The position numbers and the translations under genes were made by a program. The notes below the pieces were generated by a model. It worked only from the letters and a program-made list of their open reading frames with translations, searched no databases and was not told where the DNA came from. This document shows positions 25,511 to 33,294 of a stretch of 64,000 nt of DNA, piece by piece. The stretch lies in assembly GCF_017643475.1 (NCBI RefSeq), contig NZ_JAEPNI010000002.1, positions 372,001-436,000 of the forward strand, read 5' to 3'. Position 1 is the first letter of the stretch; each line of letters starts with the position of its first letter. Source of the DNA: Maricaulis sp. (GTDB taxonomy: Bacteria; Pseudomonadota; Alphaproteobacteria; Caulobacterales; Maricaulaceae).

Positions 25511-25587
25511 TGGTGGCGAGGGAGAGACTTGAACTCTCGACCTCACGATTATGAGTCGTGCGCTCTAACCAGCTGAGCTACCTCGCC
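25511..25587 (-). tRNA. tRNA-Met (anticodon CAT), elongator type
   Basis: A complete 77-nt cloverleaf on the minus strand. Acceptor arms GGCGAGG/CCTCGCC, D arm GCTC/GAGC with loop AGCTGGTTA, anticodon stem CACGA/TCGTG with loop CTCATAA, variable AGGTC, T arm GAGAG/CTCTC with TTCAAGT. The discriminator is A and CCA is encoded. The CAT anticodon could also be lysidine-modified Ile, but overall it resembles alphaproteobacterial elongator Met tRNA. Confidence 0.96.
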
Positions 25588-25678
25588 ACGAGGTTTCCCG
25601 ACAACGGGAGGGTGGCATATACGCAAACCGCCCGCGGCTGGCAAGACGCGGGCGGTGCTAGATTTCAGTTGGTTGCAG

Positions 25679-27736
25679 TTAGGCGGTGCGAACCTCGGTC
25701 AGGAACTGCTCGACAGACCCCTTCAGATCCTCGGACTGACGCGATACCGCGAGCGATGCCTCGAGCACCTGGCCGGCGCTCTGACCCGTCTCCGAGGTCG
25801 CCTGATCGACTTCCTGGATATTGGCGAAGACGTCACGCGTACCGTCTGCTGCTTCCTGGGCAGAGCGGGTGATCTCTCCAGCGGCAGCACGCTGCTCTTC
25901 CATCGCGGCAGCAATGGCGGTGGCGATCTCGCTCATCTCGTGGATCGTGGAACCGATGGAGCCCATGGCTTCCACGGCCGTCTGGGTCGCAGACTGGATG
26001 CCGGAGATGTGCTCGGAGATATTCTGCGTCGCATTACCGGTCTGTTCGGCCAGGGTCTTGACCTCGGAAGCAACGACCGCGAAGCCCTTGCCGGCCTCGC
26101 CAGCCCGTGCGGCCTCGATGGTCGCGTTCAGGGCCAGCAGATTGGTCTGCTCGGCGATATCATTGATGAGGCTGACAATGTCGTCGATCGACTTGGCCGC
26201 ATCATTGAGACGCTGAACGTCAACATTGGTCTTCTCAACCTGGTCAACAGCGCTGCCGGCGATCTCGGTGGAGCGGGAAATCTGCTGGGAGATCTCGCCG
26301 ATCGAGGAGACCATTTCCTCGGCCGCAGCAGCAACCGTCTGAACGTTCTGGGATGCGCCCTCGGACGCCTGCGCCACGGCGGCGGACTTGCCGGTGGTGG
26401 CAGCAGCAGTGGAGCTCATGGCGCGGGCTGCGGTTTCCATCTGACCGGCTGCGTCAGAAACCTGACCCAGAGCATTGGCAGAGGCTTCATCGAAGGCCTG
26501 GATGAGGCTTTCAACAGCAGCAGAGCGTTTCTCTTTCATGCGGCGCTCTTCCTCGGTCTCGGCTTCCAGGCGAGCACGCTCGATGGCGTTCTGACGGAAG
26601 ACGTCGACGGAGCGGGCCATGTCACCGATTTCGTCATTGCCGGGCTCAAAACCCAGATTGACGTCGGAATTGCCCTCGGCCAGCGCTGACATGGTCGAGG
26701 CCATGGAGCTGATCCGCTTGAGCAGGATGGAGGATACATAGAACCAGGCAATCGCGACGGCGATACCCAGGCCGATGGCCGCGATAGCAAGCAGCAGGAT
26801 CCGGCCGGTGGTCACGGCACCATTGGCCGCGGAGGTCGCATCAGAGACGCGCTCGCCGACCTGTTCCTTGAATGCGTTTACATTGGCAACAAGGGCCTCG
26901 GCAGAGATGCGCGCCTCTTCCGCGACAGTCTCTGCAGTTGCTTCAGCTGTCAGCTCGGATTTGCGCAGTTCGAAAATACCGCCCGAACCTTCACCAAAAC
27001 CGATCAGTTGACCGGACAGGTCTCGCATTTCCTGTGTCGCGATCGGTCCGAGAATGGCCAGATTGACATCCAGTTCACCGACGGCTTCATCGAAATTGTC
27101 AAAGATTGCATCAACTTCCGCATTGGACGCTGCGGTCGCGACCTCGTTGAAGCTGATCAGGATCTGGTTGGCGGAAACCATGGCGCGCAACAAGCTTTCA
27201 ATGTCAGCCTCGTCACTGGAATCCAGGGCACCTTCAATGGAAGACGCAAAACCGGCGCGGGTCGTTGTCGCGCGGCTCGTTTCGTAATTGCGGCGGTCAC
27301 GGATCTGAAGGCGCTGTTCAACAACCTCGTTCATACCGTCTGCCACAGTCACCAGCTCGTCAACGGAAGTTGCCAGGGTTGCCGTTTCCTGTGCACCGGA
27401 GAGCGATTGCAGAACGGCTAGTTCCGACTGCAACGTATCGCGCAAGTCTGCGACGTGTGCGTAATTCTCCAGACGCGATTCCACCGTGGGAGAAAGCGCG
27501 AACGCCGGGAGTGTCTCGGCGAGGCGCTGGCTGGCTTCCGACAGTGAGCTGATCGCCTGTGTCTCCGGAATGGCCCGGTCCGCGATCTGTTCGACGGCAG
27601 AATTCGTAGAGTTGAAGCCGAAGACGCCAACCCCCGCGGCAATCAAAGTCATCGCCGCTGACAGACCAAAGGCTGCAAGCAGTCTCACACGGACACTGGA
27701 AGTCTTTTCCAAGAAGTTGGCAATAAAAGCATTCAT
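25679..27736 (-). CDS. methyl-accepting chemotaxis protein
   Basis: A 685-residue transmembrane chemoreceptor. TM1 at about residues 18-40, a helical extracytoplasmic sensor of about 290 residues, TM2 at about 317-340 ([20 protein letters not shown]), then HAMP and a long cytoplasmic coiled coil. The conserved hairpin tip is [20 protein letters not shown], followed by [15 protein letters not shown]. The start at 27736 (MNAFIANF) has RBS AGGGG; the 15 upstream in-frame residues are not needed. The ligand is unknown. No che genes are adjacent, but the flagellar genes later in the window agree with a motility role. Confidence 0.94.
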   Translation of the reverse strand: MNAFIANFLEKTSSVRVRLLAAFGLSAAMTLIAAGVGVFGFNSTNSAVEQIADRAIPETQAISSLSEASQRLAETLPAFALSPTVESRLENYAHVADLRDTLQSELAVLQSLSGAQETATLATSVDELVTVADGMNEVVEQRLQIRDRRNYETSRATTTRAGFASSIEGALDSSDEADIESLLRAMVSANQILISFNEVATAASNAEVDAIFDNFDEAVGELDVNLAILGPIATQEMRDLSGQLIGFGEGSGGIFELRKSELTAEATAETVAEEARISAEALVANVNAFKEQVGERVSDATSAANGAVTTGRILLLAIAAIGLGIAVAIAWFYVSSILLKRISSMASTMSALAEGNSDVNLGFEPGNDEIGDMARSVDVFRQNAIERARLEAETEEERRMKEKRSAAVESLIQAFDEASANALGQVSDAAGQMETAARAMSSTAAATTGKSAAVAQASEGASQNVQTVAAAAEEMVSSIGEISQQISRSTEIAGSAVDQVEKTNVDVQRLNDAAKSIDDIVSLINDIAEQTNLLALNATIEAARAGEAGKGFAVVASEVKTLAEQTGNATQNISEHISGIQSATQTAVEAMGSIGSTIHEMSEIATAIAAAMEEQRAAAGEITRSAQEAADGTRDVFANIQEVDQATSETGQSAGQVLEASLAVSRQSEDLKGSVEQFLTEVRTA

Positions 27737-27861
27737 AGTCTCGGCCCCTAACGGCAATCGAATCCGGACAGCAAAAAACAAGGCGACGCTAACGCGCCGC
27801 CGTAAATGAAGTGTTATTATTAATTTTGCTGATCGGTTCTTTTGCCGACAGGCCTAGTCTC

Positions 27862-27874
27862 GTTAAGACTTAAC
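27862..27874. promoter_or_regulatory. GTTAAG-A-CTTAAC palindrome upstream of the chemoreceptor
   Basis: A perfect 6-1-6 palindrome about 126 bp before the chemoreceptor start, between it and the upstream TonB-domain gene. The TTAA spacing (3 bp) does not fit a CtrA box (7 bp), so the binding factor is unknown. Confidence 0.3.
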
Positions 27875-27903
27875 CATTGCTAGCAAGGCATTTACGCCTT
27901 CAC

Positions 27904-28236
27904 TTAACCGCCAAGGTTAAAATCGAAGCGCTGCTGCATGCCGTCCGTAGCAGTTGCAGCCGGGGCGTAGGCCCAACCTTCGATTGCCCGGATAACTGCA
28001 CGATCAAAGACACCTTCCGGATTGGCTTCGACAACCGTCGCGTTAGCGACCTCGCCGGTTTCCGTCACAGTGTATTCAACAACCGCGTATCCTTCGATAC
28101 CGCGACGCTCGGCACCTCGGGGATAGCTCGGCGCTTCCACATTGGTGCGCTCGCGATCCTGTGCCATTGCCGGGGCAGCCGCAAAGCTCATTGCCGTCAT
28201 CGCCGCCGCCATAAACATGATACCCGTCGTTTTCAT
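27904..28236 (-). CDS. exported TonB C-terminal domain protein
   Basis: A 110-residue protein with a signal peptide (MKTTGIMFMAAAMTAMSFAA..., cleavage after AMA) and a TonB C-terminal domain: YPRGAERRGIEGYAVVEYTVTETGEVANATV and AVIRAIEGWAYAPA. The Pro-rich spacer and N-terminal anchor of a full TonB are missing, so it is not a complete energy transducer. ATG at 28236 is preferred because GAGGGA lies 6 nt upstream; in-frame ATGs at 28242 and 28254 also exist. Confidence 0.82.
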   Translation of the reverse strand: MKTTGIMFMAAAMTAMSFAAAPAMAQDRERTNVEAPSYPRGAERRGIEGYAVVEYTVTETGEVANATVVEANPEGVFDRAVIRAIEGWAYAPAATATDGMQQRFDFNLGG

Positions 28237-28455
28237 CGACATTCCCTCATCCATTTACTGCTGGCACCGTGCGAGCTTATTCCCCGTCTTGCGTTGCCGT
28301 ATACTTTTTCTCAAGGGCCGTTGCGACCCGACGTGATGGAGAATGACAAAAACCGGTTGCGAATTGCTTAAATCGATTCGCGAAATTCGAACGAAAGTGA
28401 TTTTATGTTTCATAATTAAATCAATAACTTAAAACGTTCAAATTTTATCTATCAA

Positions 28456-28472
28456 CGTTCTGTGTCAGAACG
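28456..28472. promoter_or_regulatory. perfect 7-3-7 palindrome upstream of the Ldh-family gene
   Basis: CGTTCTG-TGT-CAGAACG lies 78 bp before the dehydrogenase start. Its left arm overlaps the second of two AACGTTC repeats spaced by 21 bp, which suggests cooperative binding of a dimeric regulator on one DNA face. Confidence 0.5.
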
Positions 28473-28494
28473 ATACAAAATCCGCTCGAGATTA

Positions 28495-28516
28495 CTGGTT
28501 AAGATTAACTTACCAG
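28495..28516. promoter_or_regulatory. nested palindrome near the Ldh-family start
   Basis: Outer arms CTGGT/ACCAG enclose GTTAA-GA-TTAAC. It lies about 34 bp before the dehydrogenase ATG and is a likely operator or promoter-overlapping site. It also contains TTAA-N7-TTAC, a one-mismatch CtrA-box look-alike. Confidence 0.4.
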
Positions 28517-28549
28517 GAAATCACGATTTTTACGGACCGCCCCAAAAGC

Positions 28550-29626
28550 ATGATTCCCGACCCTGCTCGCTTCGATTTCGACCCGCTCCTGGACTTCACA
28601 ACCGACGTGCTGACAGCCGGCGGCTGCCGTGAGACCGATGCGCGCATCGTCGCCCGGCATCTGGTCGACGCCAACATGGTCGGTCATGACAGCCACGGCG
28701 TCGGCATGCTGCCCGCCTATCTCGCCCATATCAAAAAGGGACTGGTTGAACTGGACGCCGAGCTGGAATGGCTCAACCGCATGCCGGCCCTCCTTCAGGC
28801 GGACGCGAGGGGCGGCTGGGGCGCTCCCGCAGCCTACACGGCGCTGGATGAGGCCGCGGCCAGGGCCAGCGAGCTGGGTCTGTCCTGCTGCACCCTGGCC
28901 AATGCGCACCATCTGGGACGGATCGGAGCCTACGCCGAACACCTTTCGGCAAAAGGCCTGGCCTCCCTGCACTTCGTGAATGTCTATGATCATGCGCCGC
29001 TGGTCGCCCCCTTCCGGGGTTCTGACGCGCGTTTCGGCACCAACCCGATCTGCATCGGCTTTCCGGAAACCGCGAAAAATCCGCCCTTCCTGCTCGACAT
29101 GGCCACCAGCATTATCGCGCTCGGCAAGGTACGCGTCGCGGCCAACAAGGGCATCACGGTTCCGCCGGGCACATTGCTCAACGACCAGGGCATGCCCACT
29201 ACGGACCCATCCGGCATGGCCGGTTTCGAGATCAGGGGCGCCCTCACCCCGTTTGCCCGCCACAAGGGGTATGGCCTGGCCTATGCCAGCGAGATCCTAG
29301 CCGGCGTGCTGTCACGCTCGGGCACGATCCAGCCGCAGCACGAGCGTCGCGGCGGCATCCAGAACTCGATGTTCTCGATCATCCTATCACCGGCCGCCTT
29401 TGCCGAGACGGACTGGATCGACCAGGAAATCGCCGCGCTCGGCGAATACGTCACCCAGTCCCCGCCCATGGACTGGGACAGCCCCGTCCTCATCCCCGGA
29501 GCCCCGGAACGCGCCTGGCGCGGCAAGCGCGAGCGGGAAGGCATTCCCCTGGACGAGAAGACTGTGGACCAGCTGAACACGCTGGCTGAGGGGCTGGGGA
29601 TCCCAGACCGCCTCAAGGGCGAGTGA
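28550..29626 (+). CDS. Ldh-family (malate/lactate/sulfolactate) NAD(P) oxidoreductase
   Basis: A 358-residue protein of the YlbC/MDH type II family, which reduces or oxidises 2-hydroxy/2-oxo acids with NAD(P). Family motifs are GHDSHGVGMLPAYL (residues about 45-58, with the catalytic-region His), NAHHLGRIGAYAEHLS, FGTNPICIGFP and HKGYGLAYASEILAGVLS. The gene has no close upstream partner. The RBS is weak (purines AAAAG). The substrate cannot be told from sequence; malate, lactate, ureidoglycolate or sulfolactate are possible. Confidence 0.88.
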   Translation: MIPDPARFDFDPLLDFTTDVLTAGGCRETDARIVARHLVDANMVGHDSHGVGMLPAYLAHIKKGLVELDAELEWLNRMPALLQADARGGWGAPAAYTALDEAAARASELGLSCCTLANAHHLGRIGAYAEHLSAKGLASLHFVNVYDHAPLVAPFRGSDARFGTNPICIGFPETAKNPPFLLDMATSIIALGKVRVAANKGITVPPGTLLNDQGMPTTDPSGMAGFEIRGALTPFARHKGYGLAYASEILAGVLSRSGTIQPQHERRGGIQNSMFSIILSPAAFAETDWIDQEIAALGEYVTQSPPMDWDSPVLIPGAPERAWRGKREREGIPLDEKTVDQLNTLAEGLGIPDRLKGE

Positions 29627-29687
29627 TCGACGCAGGTGTGGCCATCACAGCCGTCGGCGGGCACCAGGGCAAGCCGGAGCGAATTGA

Positions 29688-30713
29688 TTAGTCTTGAACG
29701 GGCATAAGAGCGATGAATTCGGCGACGGAGATCGTGTCGGGAGTGGTGCCATCAGGCATTTCGATCACGCGAGGCCTCCTAAGCCCAACCCGGCCCTCGC
29801 TTACATGGAACTCCGAGAACGCATTCGTTGCAAACATACCGGATGCCTCCATACTGACGTAAAAGGGTGAGTCGAAGAATCCGAAAGGCCCTTCCATCAA
29901 GGGCATTGCGCGCAGTGGCGGGCACCAAGAAGTCTGCCGCATCAGAACCGGCCTGGCCGGTATTTCCTCGATCACGATGAACCGCTCGATAACGTCATTC
30001 TGAATCCCCCATCCACTGCACCGTGGGTCCAGCAAAGCGCGATAAAACTCTTCCGGATAAATCGTTGTCGCATTCAGATAGGAGCCGAGCTCGCCGACGA
30101 GGACCTCCTCGTCCAGCAAGACCTGTTCACCATCCATCCGGGCCCGCACCCGAATGACAGCCGCGCTTCGCTCAAGAAGATCGCGCAGCCGCAATGGCGG
30201 AAGCTCCTGCACCTCGCCGGCGAGAACATCTTTTACATATTCGAGCCAGGCATCATCATCGGCCACAGCGATATTCTCATATCCCACTTCGTACTGCAGA
30301 GGTCCAAACACCAGGTAGGACGCCCCCTCTGCAAACTCGACGCGGATTCGACAATCCGCACCCAGCCCGCCTCGCCCGCGACCATCCCAGAACGCCGCCG
30401 TCGTGTGCGCGTAGTAATTTCCCACCAGCGCTTCATCCGAGTGCCCGTTGGACGAAGCTGAATCAAATCGCGGATATGAGACCGATAGCGATTGAGGGCC
30501 ATCTCCCTTGAGGTATTCGCGAAACTCCAACTCAAGCCCGGAACCGTCGGATGATCGTACGGCCACGGCCAGACCAATCCAGTCCGCATGGTGGATGGCA
30601 TCATAAGGACCGAGCAGGCTGTGATAGTCCGCCGGCAAGTCGCAGGCCTCTGCCGGTGCCCCCATCGCGCCAGCAATCAGAGCACCACAAACCAGTCGGG
30701 AAAAACGCATCAT
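29688..30713 (-). CDS. secreted protein of unknown function
   Basis: A 341-residue protein with a signal peptide (MMRFSRLVCGALIAGAMGAPAEA, then CDLPADYHSLL). No membrane helix follows. The mature chain has several Cys, Pro-rich segments and regular strands, but no motif I recognise. Start Met is 30713 or 30710; AGGG spacing slightly favours the second. Base composition is somewhat lower in GC than the neighbours. Confidence 0.7.
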   Translation of the reverse strand: MMRFSRLVCGALIAGAMGAPAEACDLPADYHSLLGPYDAIHHADWIGLAVAVRSSDGSGLELEFREYLKGDGPQSLSVSYPRFDSASSNGHSDEALVGNYYAHTTAAFWDGRGRGGLGADCRIRVEFAEGASYLVFGPLQYEVGYENIAVADDDAWLEYVKDVLAGEVQELPPLRLRDLLERSAAVIRVRARMDGEQVLLDEEVLVGELGSYLNATTIYPEEFYRALLDPRCSGWGIQNDVIERFIVIEEIPARPVLMRQTSWCPPLRAMPLMEGPFGFFDSPFYVSMEASGMFATNAFSEFHVSEGRVGLRRPRVIEMPDGTTPDTISVAEFIALMPVQD

Positions 30714-30750
30714 CCACCCTCCGCACGGCAGAGTGGTATCAAGCGTGCGT

Positions 30751-31239
30751 TTAAAGCAAGCCCTTCACGCCGAACACGTCGAGCGTTTCGTCGTCAATGC
30801 GCAGCGGGCGGCGGGTGACGGAGGACAGGCGGCACCATTCTGTTGTGGCGCGGGCGGAGAAGCGCTTGGCGCCGGGTTTGCGGATATCGACATTGCGTTC
30901 AAAACGCGGGCCCTTGTAGGGGCCGAGCCAGGTGCGGATCTCGGCCGTTTCGCCCGGCTCGATCGGATCGCGGTATTCAATCGTGTGTTTCAAGGCAACC
31001 CAGACCTCCCCCGCCACACGCTCGGCGGGGCTGATGAGATGCCAGTGTGTCACCGCCATCTCCTGCACCCAGCGCAGATAGACGACATTGTTGACGTGAC
31101 CCAGCTCGTCGAAATCCTCGGCCCGCGGCGTAATGGTCCGCATCAGCGCGGTTTCATAGGAGATACAGCCCACTCCCTCGCCGGGGGCGAGTGGTTTGTG
31201 GTCGATAATGCCGGTCACACCGATCTGGCCGTCGTCCAT
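30751..31239 (-). CDS. 4HBT-type acyl-CoA thioesterase
   Basis: A 162-residue hotdog-fold protein. DFDELGHVNNVVYLRWVQEMAVTHW (about residues 40-64) is the 4HBT signature with the catalytic-region Asp, followed by EYRDPIEPGETAEIRTWLG. The start at 31239 is fixed by RBS GAGGAGATGAC; the 15 upstream in-frame residues are excluded. It likely hydrolyses an acyl-CoA; chain length is unknown. It belongs to a general acyl-CoA neighbourhood with the branched-chain dehydrogenase and thiolase genes. Confidence 0.88.
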   Translation of the reverse strand: MDDGQIGVTGIIDHKPLAPGEGVGCISYETALMRTITPRAEDFDELGHVNNVVYLRWVQEMAVTHWHLISPAERVAGEVWVALKHTIEYRDPIEPGETAEIRTWLGPYKGPRFERNVDIRKPGAKRFSARATTEWCRLSSVTRRPLRIDDETLDVFGVKGLL

Positions 31240-31310
31240 GTCATCTCCTCGTGTCTCGCACAGAGTCTTCTCACGCGCGCGCACGAGAGGGAAGTGAATG
31301 GGTGGTATTC

Positions 31311-31438
31311 ATACCCCTCCGCCCCGCTACGCGGTGCACCTCCCCCTCAAAGGGGGAGGAAACGCGGCACTTCTTCTTCCCCCTTTGAGGGGGAAGTGGC
31401 TGGATCCGGATGAAATCCGGAAACAGCCGAAGGGGGCC
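31311..31438. repeat. REP-like intergenic palindromic element
   Basis: About 128 bp made of stacked hairpins: CCTCCCCCT-CAA-AGGGGGAGG (31339-31359), TTCCCCCTTTGAGGGGGAA (31378-31396), and TCCGGATGAAATCCGGA. The ends are near-inverted (CCCCTCCG against CGAAGGGG). It matches the style of dispersed intergenic repeats I know from many alphaproteobacteria. It abuts the lpd stop codon exactly and fills the gap to the thioesterase gene. It may also end lpd transcription. Copy number cannot be seen here; no second copy is in the window. Confidence 0.75.
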
Positions 31439-32865
31439 TATTTTTTCGGTGCGGAGATATGGATCGGGTGGCCCAGCGCGGTCAGCGCCGATTCCAGGAA
31501 ACCCTCGGTCAGGGTCGGGTGGACGTGGATCGTGCCGGCGATGTCTTCCAGCCGCGCGCCCATCTCGATAGCCAGCGCGAACTCGCCGGAGAGTTCCGAC
31601 ACATGCGTGCCGACGGCGTGGATGCCGAGAATGACATGATCACTCTCACGCGCGGTGACGCGGACAAAACCGCCATCCGTGCCCGCTTCCATGGACAGGT
31701 AACGTCCGGACGCCGCCAGCGGGAACTTGCCGGTGATGACCACCTCGCCCTTGGCCTTGGCCTCGTCCGGGGTCAGGCCGACGCCGACGACTTCCGGCTC
31801 GGTGAAACAGACCGCCGCGATGGAGACCGGATCAAAGACCCGCTTGTGGCCCGCGATCAGCTCGGCGACCATTTCGCCCTGGGCCGTGGCCTTGTGTGCC
31901 AGCAGCGGCTCGCCGACGACATCACCGATCGCCCAGACATTGCGCATGCCGGTGCGGCACTGGTCATCAACCTTGATGAAACGGCCATCGACCAGATCCA
32001 GCCCCATATTCTCGACACCCCAACCGTCCAGGCAAGCCTTGCGGCCCACGGCGACCAGGATCTTGTCGGCTTCAATGCTCTGGGTCTCGCCCTTGGCGTC
32101 TTCGTATTCCAGAACGGCCATGCCGTCCTTCTGCGTCATGCCCTTGGCCTTGCAGGAGAGGTTCACAGCGACCTTGTGCTTCTTCAGCCACATGGTGATC
32201 GGACGCGTGATTTCCTTGTCATAGAGCGGGAGAATGCCGTCAGAGGCCTCGATGAAGGTCACTTCGCTGCCCAGTTTGCGGAAGGCGATACCCAGCTCGA
32301 GACCGATATAGCCCGCACCAACGACAACAAGCTTCTCCGGCTTTTCGGAGAGGTCAAGCGCGTCGGTGGAGCCGATCACCTTGTCGCCAAACGGCAGGAA
32401 GGGCAGCTCGACCTCAACCGAACCGGTGGCCAGCACGACATGCTCGGCCGTGATCTCGACCTCGCCTTCGTCGGTGTCGACAACACAGGTCTTGGCGTCC
32501 CTGAACTTGGCCCAGCCGGAAATGTGTTCAACGCCCGCAGCCTTGATCAACTGGCCCACACCACCGGTCAGCTTGGAGACGATACCGTCCTTCCAGCCCA
32601 CCAGCTTGCCCATGTCCAGCTTCGGCGCTTCGGCCAGCGAAATACCCAGCTCGTCCTTCTCGGCGTGTTTGGACATTTCCTCATACTTGGTCGCGGCATG
32701 GATCATCGCCTTGGAGGGGATACAGCCACGATTGAGACAGGTTCCGCCCAGACCGTGCTTGTCGACGATGATCGTGTCCAGACCCAGCTGGCCCGCACGA
32801 ATAGCCGCCGGATATCCACCCGGACCACCACCAATGATGAGAACCTGGCACGAACGTGTCTGCAT
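31438..32865 (-). CDS. lpdA: dihydrolipoyl dehydrogenase (E3)
   Basis: The FAD-dependent E3 of 2-oxoacid dehydrogenase complexes, 475 residues. FAD site GGGPGGYPAA near the N-terminus, redox disulfide GGTCLNRGCIPSKAM (about residues 38-52), NAD site VVGAGYIGLELG, and the C-terminal His motif VHPTLTEGFLES. The start at 32865 is set by AAGGAG; 18 upstream in-frame residues are discarded. It is on the same strand as E1/E2 of the branched-chain complex but separated from them by about 4.5 kb holding unrelated genes. It may serve several complexes. Confidence 0.95.
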   Translation of the reverse strand: MQTRSCQVLIIGGGPGGYPAAIRAGQLGLDTIIVDKHGLGGTCLNRGCIPSKAMIHAATKYEEMSKHAEKDELGISLAEAPKLDMGKLVGWKDGIVSKLTGGVGQLIKAAGVEHISGWAKFRDAKTCVVDTDEGEVEITAEHVVLATGSVEVELPFLPFGDKVIGSTDALDLSEKPEKLVVVGAGYIGLELGIAFRKLGSEVTFIEASDGILPLYDKEITRPITMWLKKHKVAVNLSCKAKGMTQKDGMAVLEYEDAKGETQSIEADKILVAVGRKACLDGWGVENMGLDLVDGRFIKVDDQCRTGMRNVWAIGDVVGEPLLAHKATAQGEMVAELIAGHKRVFDPVSIAAVCFTEPEVVGVGLTPDEAKAKGEVVITGKFPLAASGRYLSMEAGTDGGFVRVTARESDHVILGIHAVGTHVSELSGEFALAIEMGARLEDIAGTIHVHPTLTEGFLESALTALGHPIHISAPKK

Positions 32866-32953
32866 GGGGATGCTCCTTGGAATAAATGGCTGCGAAACCA
32901 ATGAGGATTTGCGAGGCATTTAGCGTCTTGCGACGCAAAGGGAAAGAGCCGCG

Positions 32954-33160
32954 TCAGGATGCGCGGTTTTTCGACATAAATTGCCGCGCGAGCGAAACGA
33001 GGACAGAACCAACGACAAACACGGGCAGGCTGGTGAAAATGAGCATCGGCAAATGCTCAGGCGCCAGCCCGATATCATCGTGGAAGAACATCAGCGCAAA
33101 CACGCTGACGGCCCACACGGCCAGGACGCTGACCAGCTGATCCCAAATCTGTTTGAACAT
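32954..33160 (-). CDS. small two-TM hypothetical protein
   Basis: A 68-residue protein with two membrane segments (about residues 8-26 and 38-58) and a basic tail (RQFMSKNRAS). A good RBS (GGGAGTGAGG) lies before the ATG. It is divergent from the semialdehyde dehydrogenase gene across a 134-bp gap that holds a perfect palindrome. No family is recognised. Confidence 0.6.
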   Translation of the reverse strand: MFKQIWDQLVSVLAVWAVSVFALMFFHDDIGLAPEHLPMLIFTSLPVFVVGSVLVSLARQFMSKNRAS

Positions 33161-33232
33161 GCCTCACTCCCTGCTGCGGACAGGACACGCCAGCGTCCTC
33201 CAGGTCAAGCATCCAGATAGTCGCACTGCAGC

Positions 33233-33251
33233 ATTGGATATTGTATCCAAT
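33233..33251. promoter_or_regulatory. perfect 8-3-8 operator upstream of the aldehyde dehydrogenase
   Basis: ATTGGATA-TTG-TATCCAAT ends 43 bp before the dehydrogenase ATG. The 19-bp perfect symmetry resembles operators of GntR/FadR-type sugar-acid catabolism repressors, by general knowledge only. No GntR gene is in the window; the convergent TetR gene downstream is the nearest regulator. Confidence 0.6.
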
Positions 33252-33294
33252 ATTGCTATCTGGCATGTATGTCACGACCAACAGGAGCAGGGCC

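Larger units (their letters stand above)
28237..28549. other. AT-rich intergenic region with candidate operators
   Basis: This 313-bp region has no gene and is clearly more AT-rich than its surroundings. It holds two AACGTTC copies 21 bp apart (28433-28439, 28454-28460), a perfect 7-3-7 palindrome (28456-28472), and a nested palindrome at 28495-28516. All lie on the side of the Ldh-family dehydrogenase gene, so they probably form its control region. Confidence 0.55.

Noticed and set aside
25736-27736. CRISPR or tandem repeat suggested by recurrent sequence in the chemoreceptor gene
   Set aside because: The recurrence reflects heptad coding in the coiled coil, not direct DNA repeats with spacers.
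27862-27874. CtrA box upstream of the chemoreceptor
   Set aside because: The TTAA half-sites are 3 bp apart, not 7.
31459-32904. 481-codon plus-strand frame opposite lpd
   Set aside because: lpd has all E3 motifs on the minus strand; the opposite frame has none.
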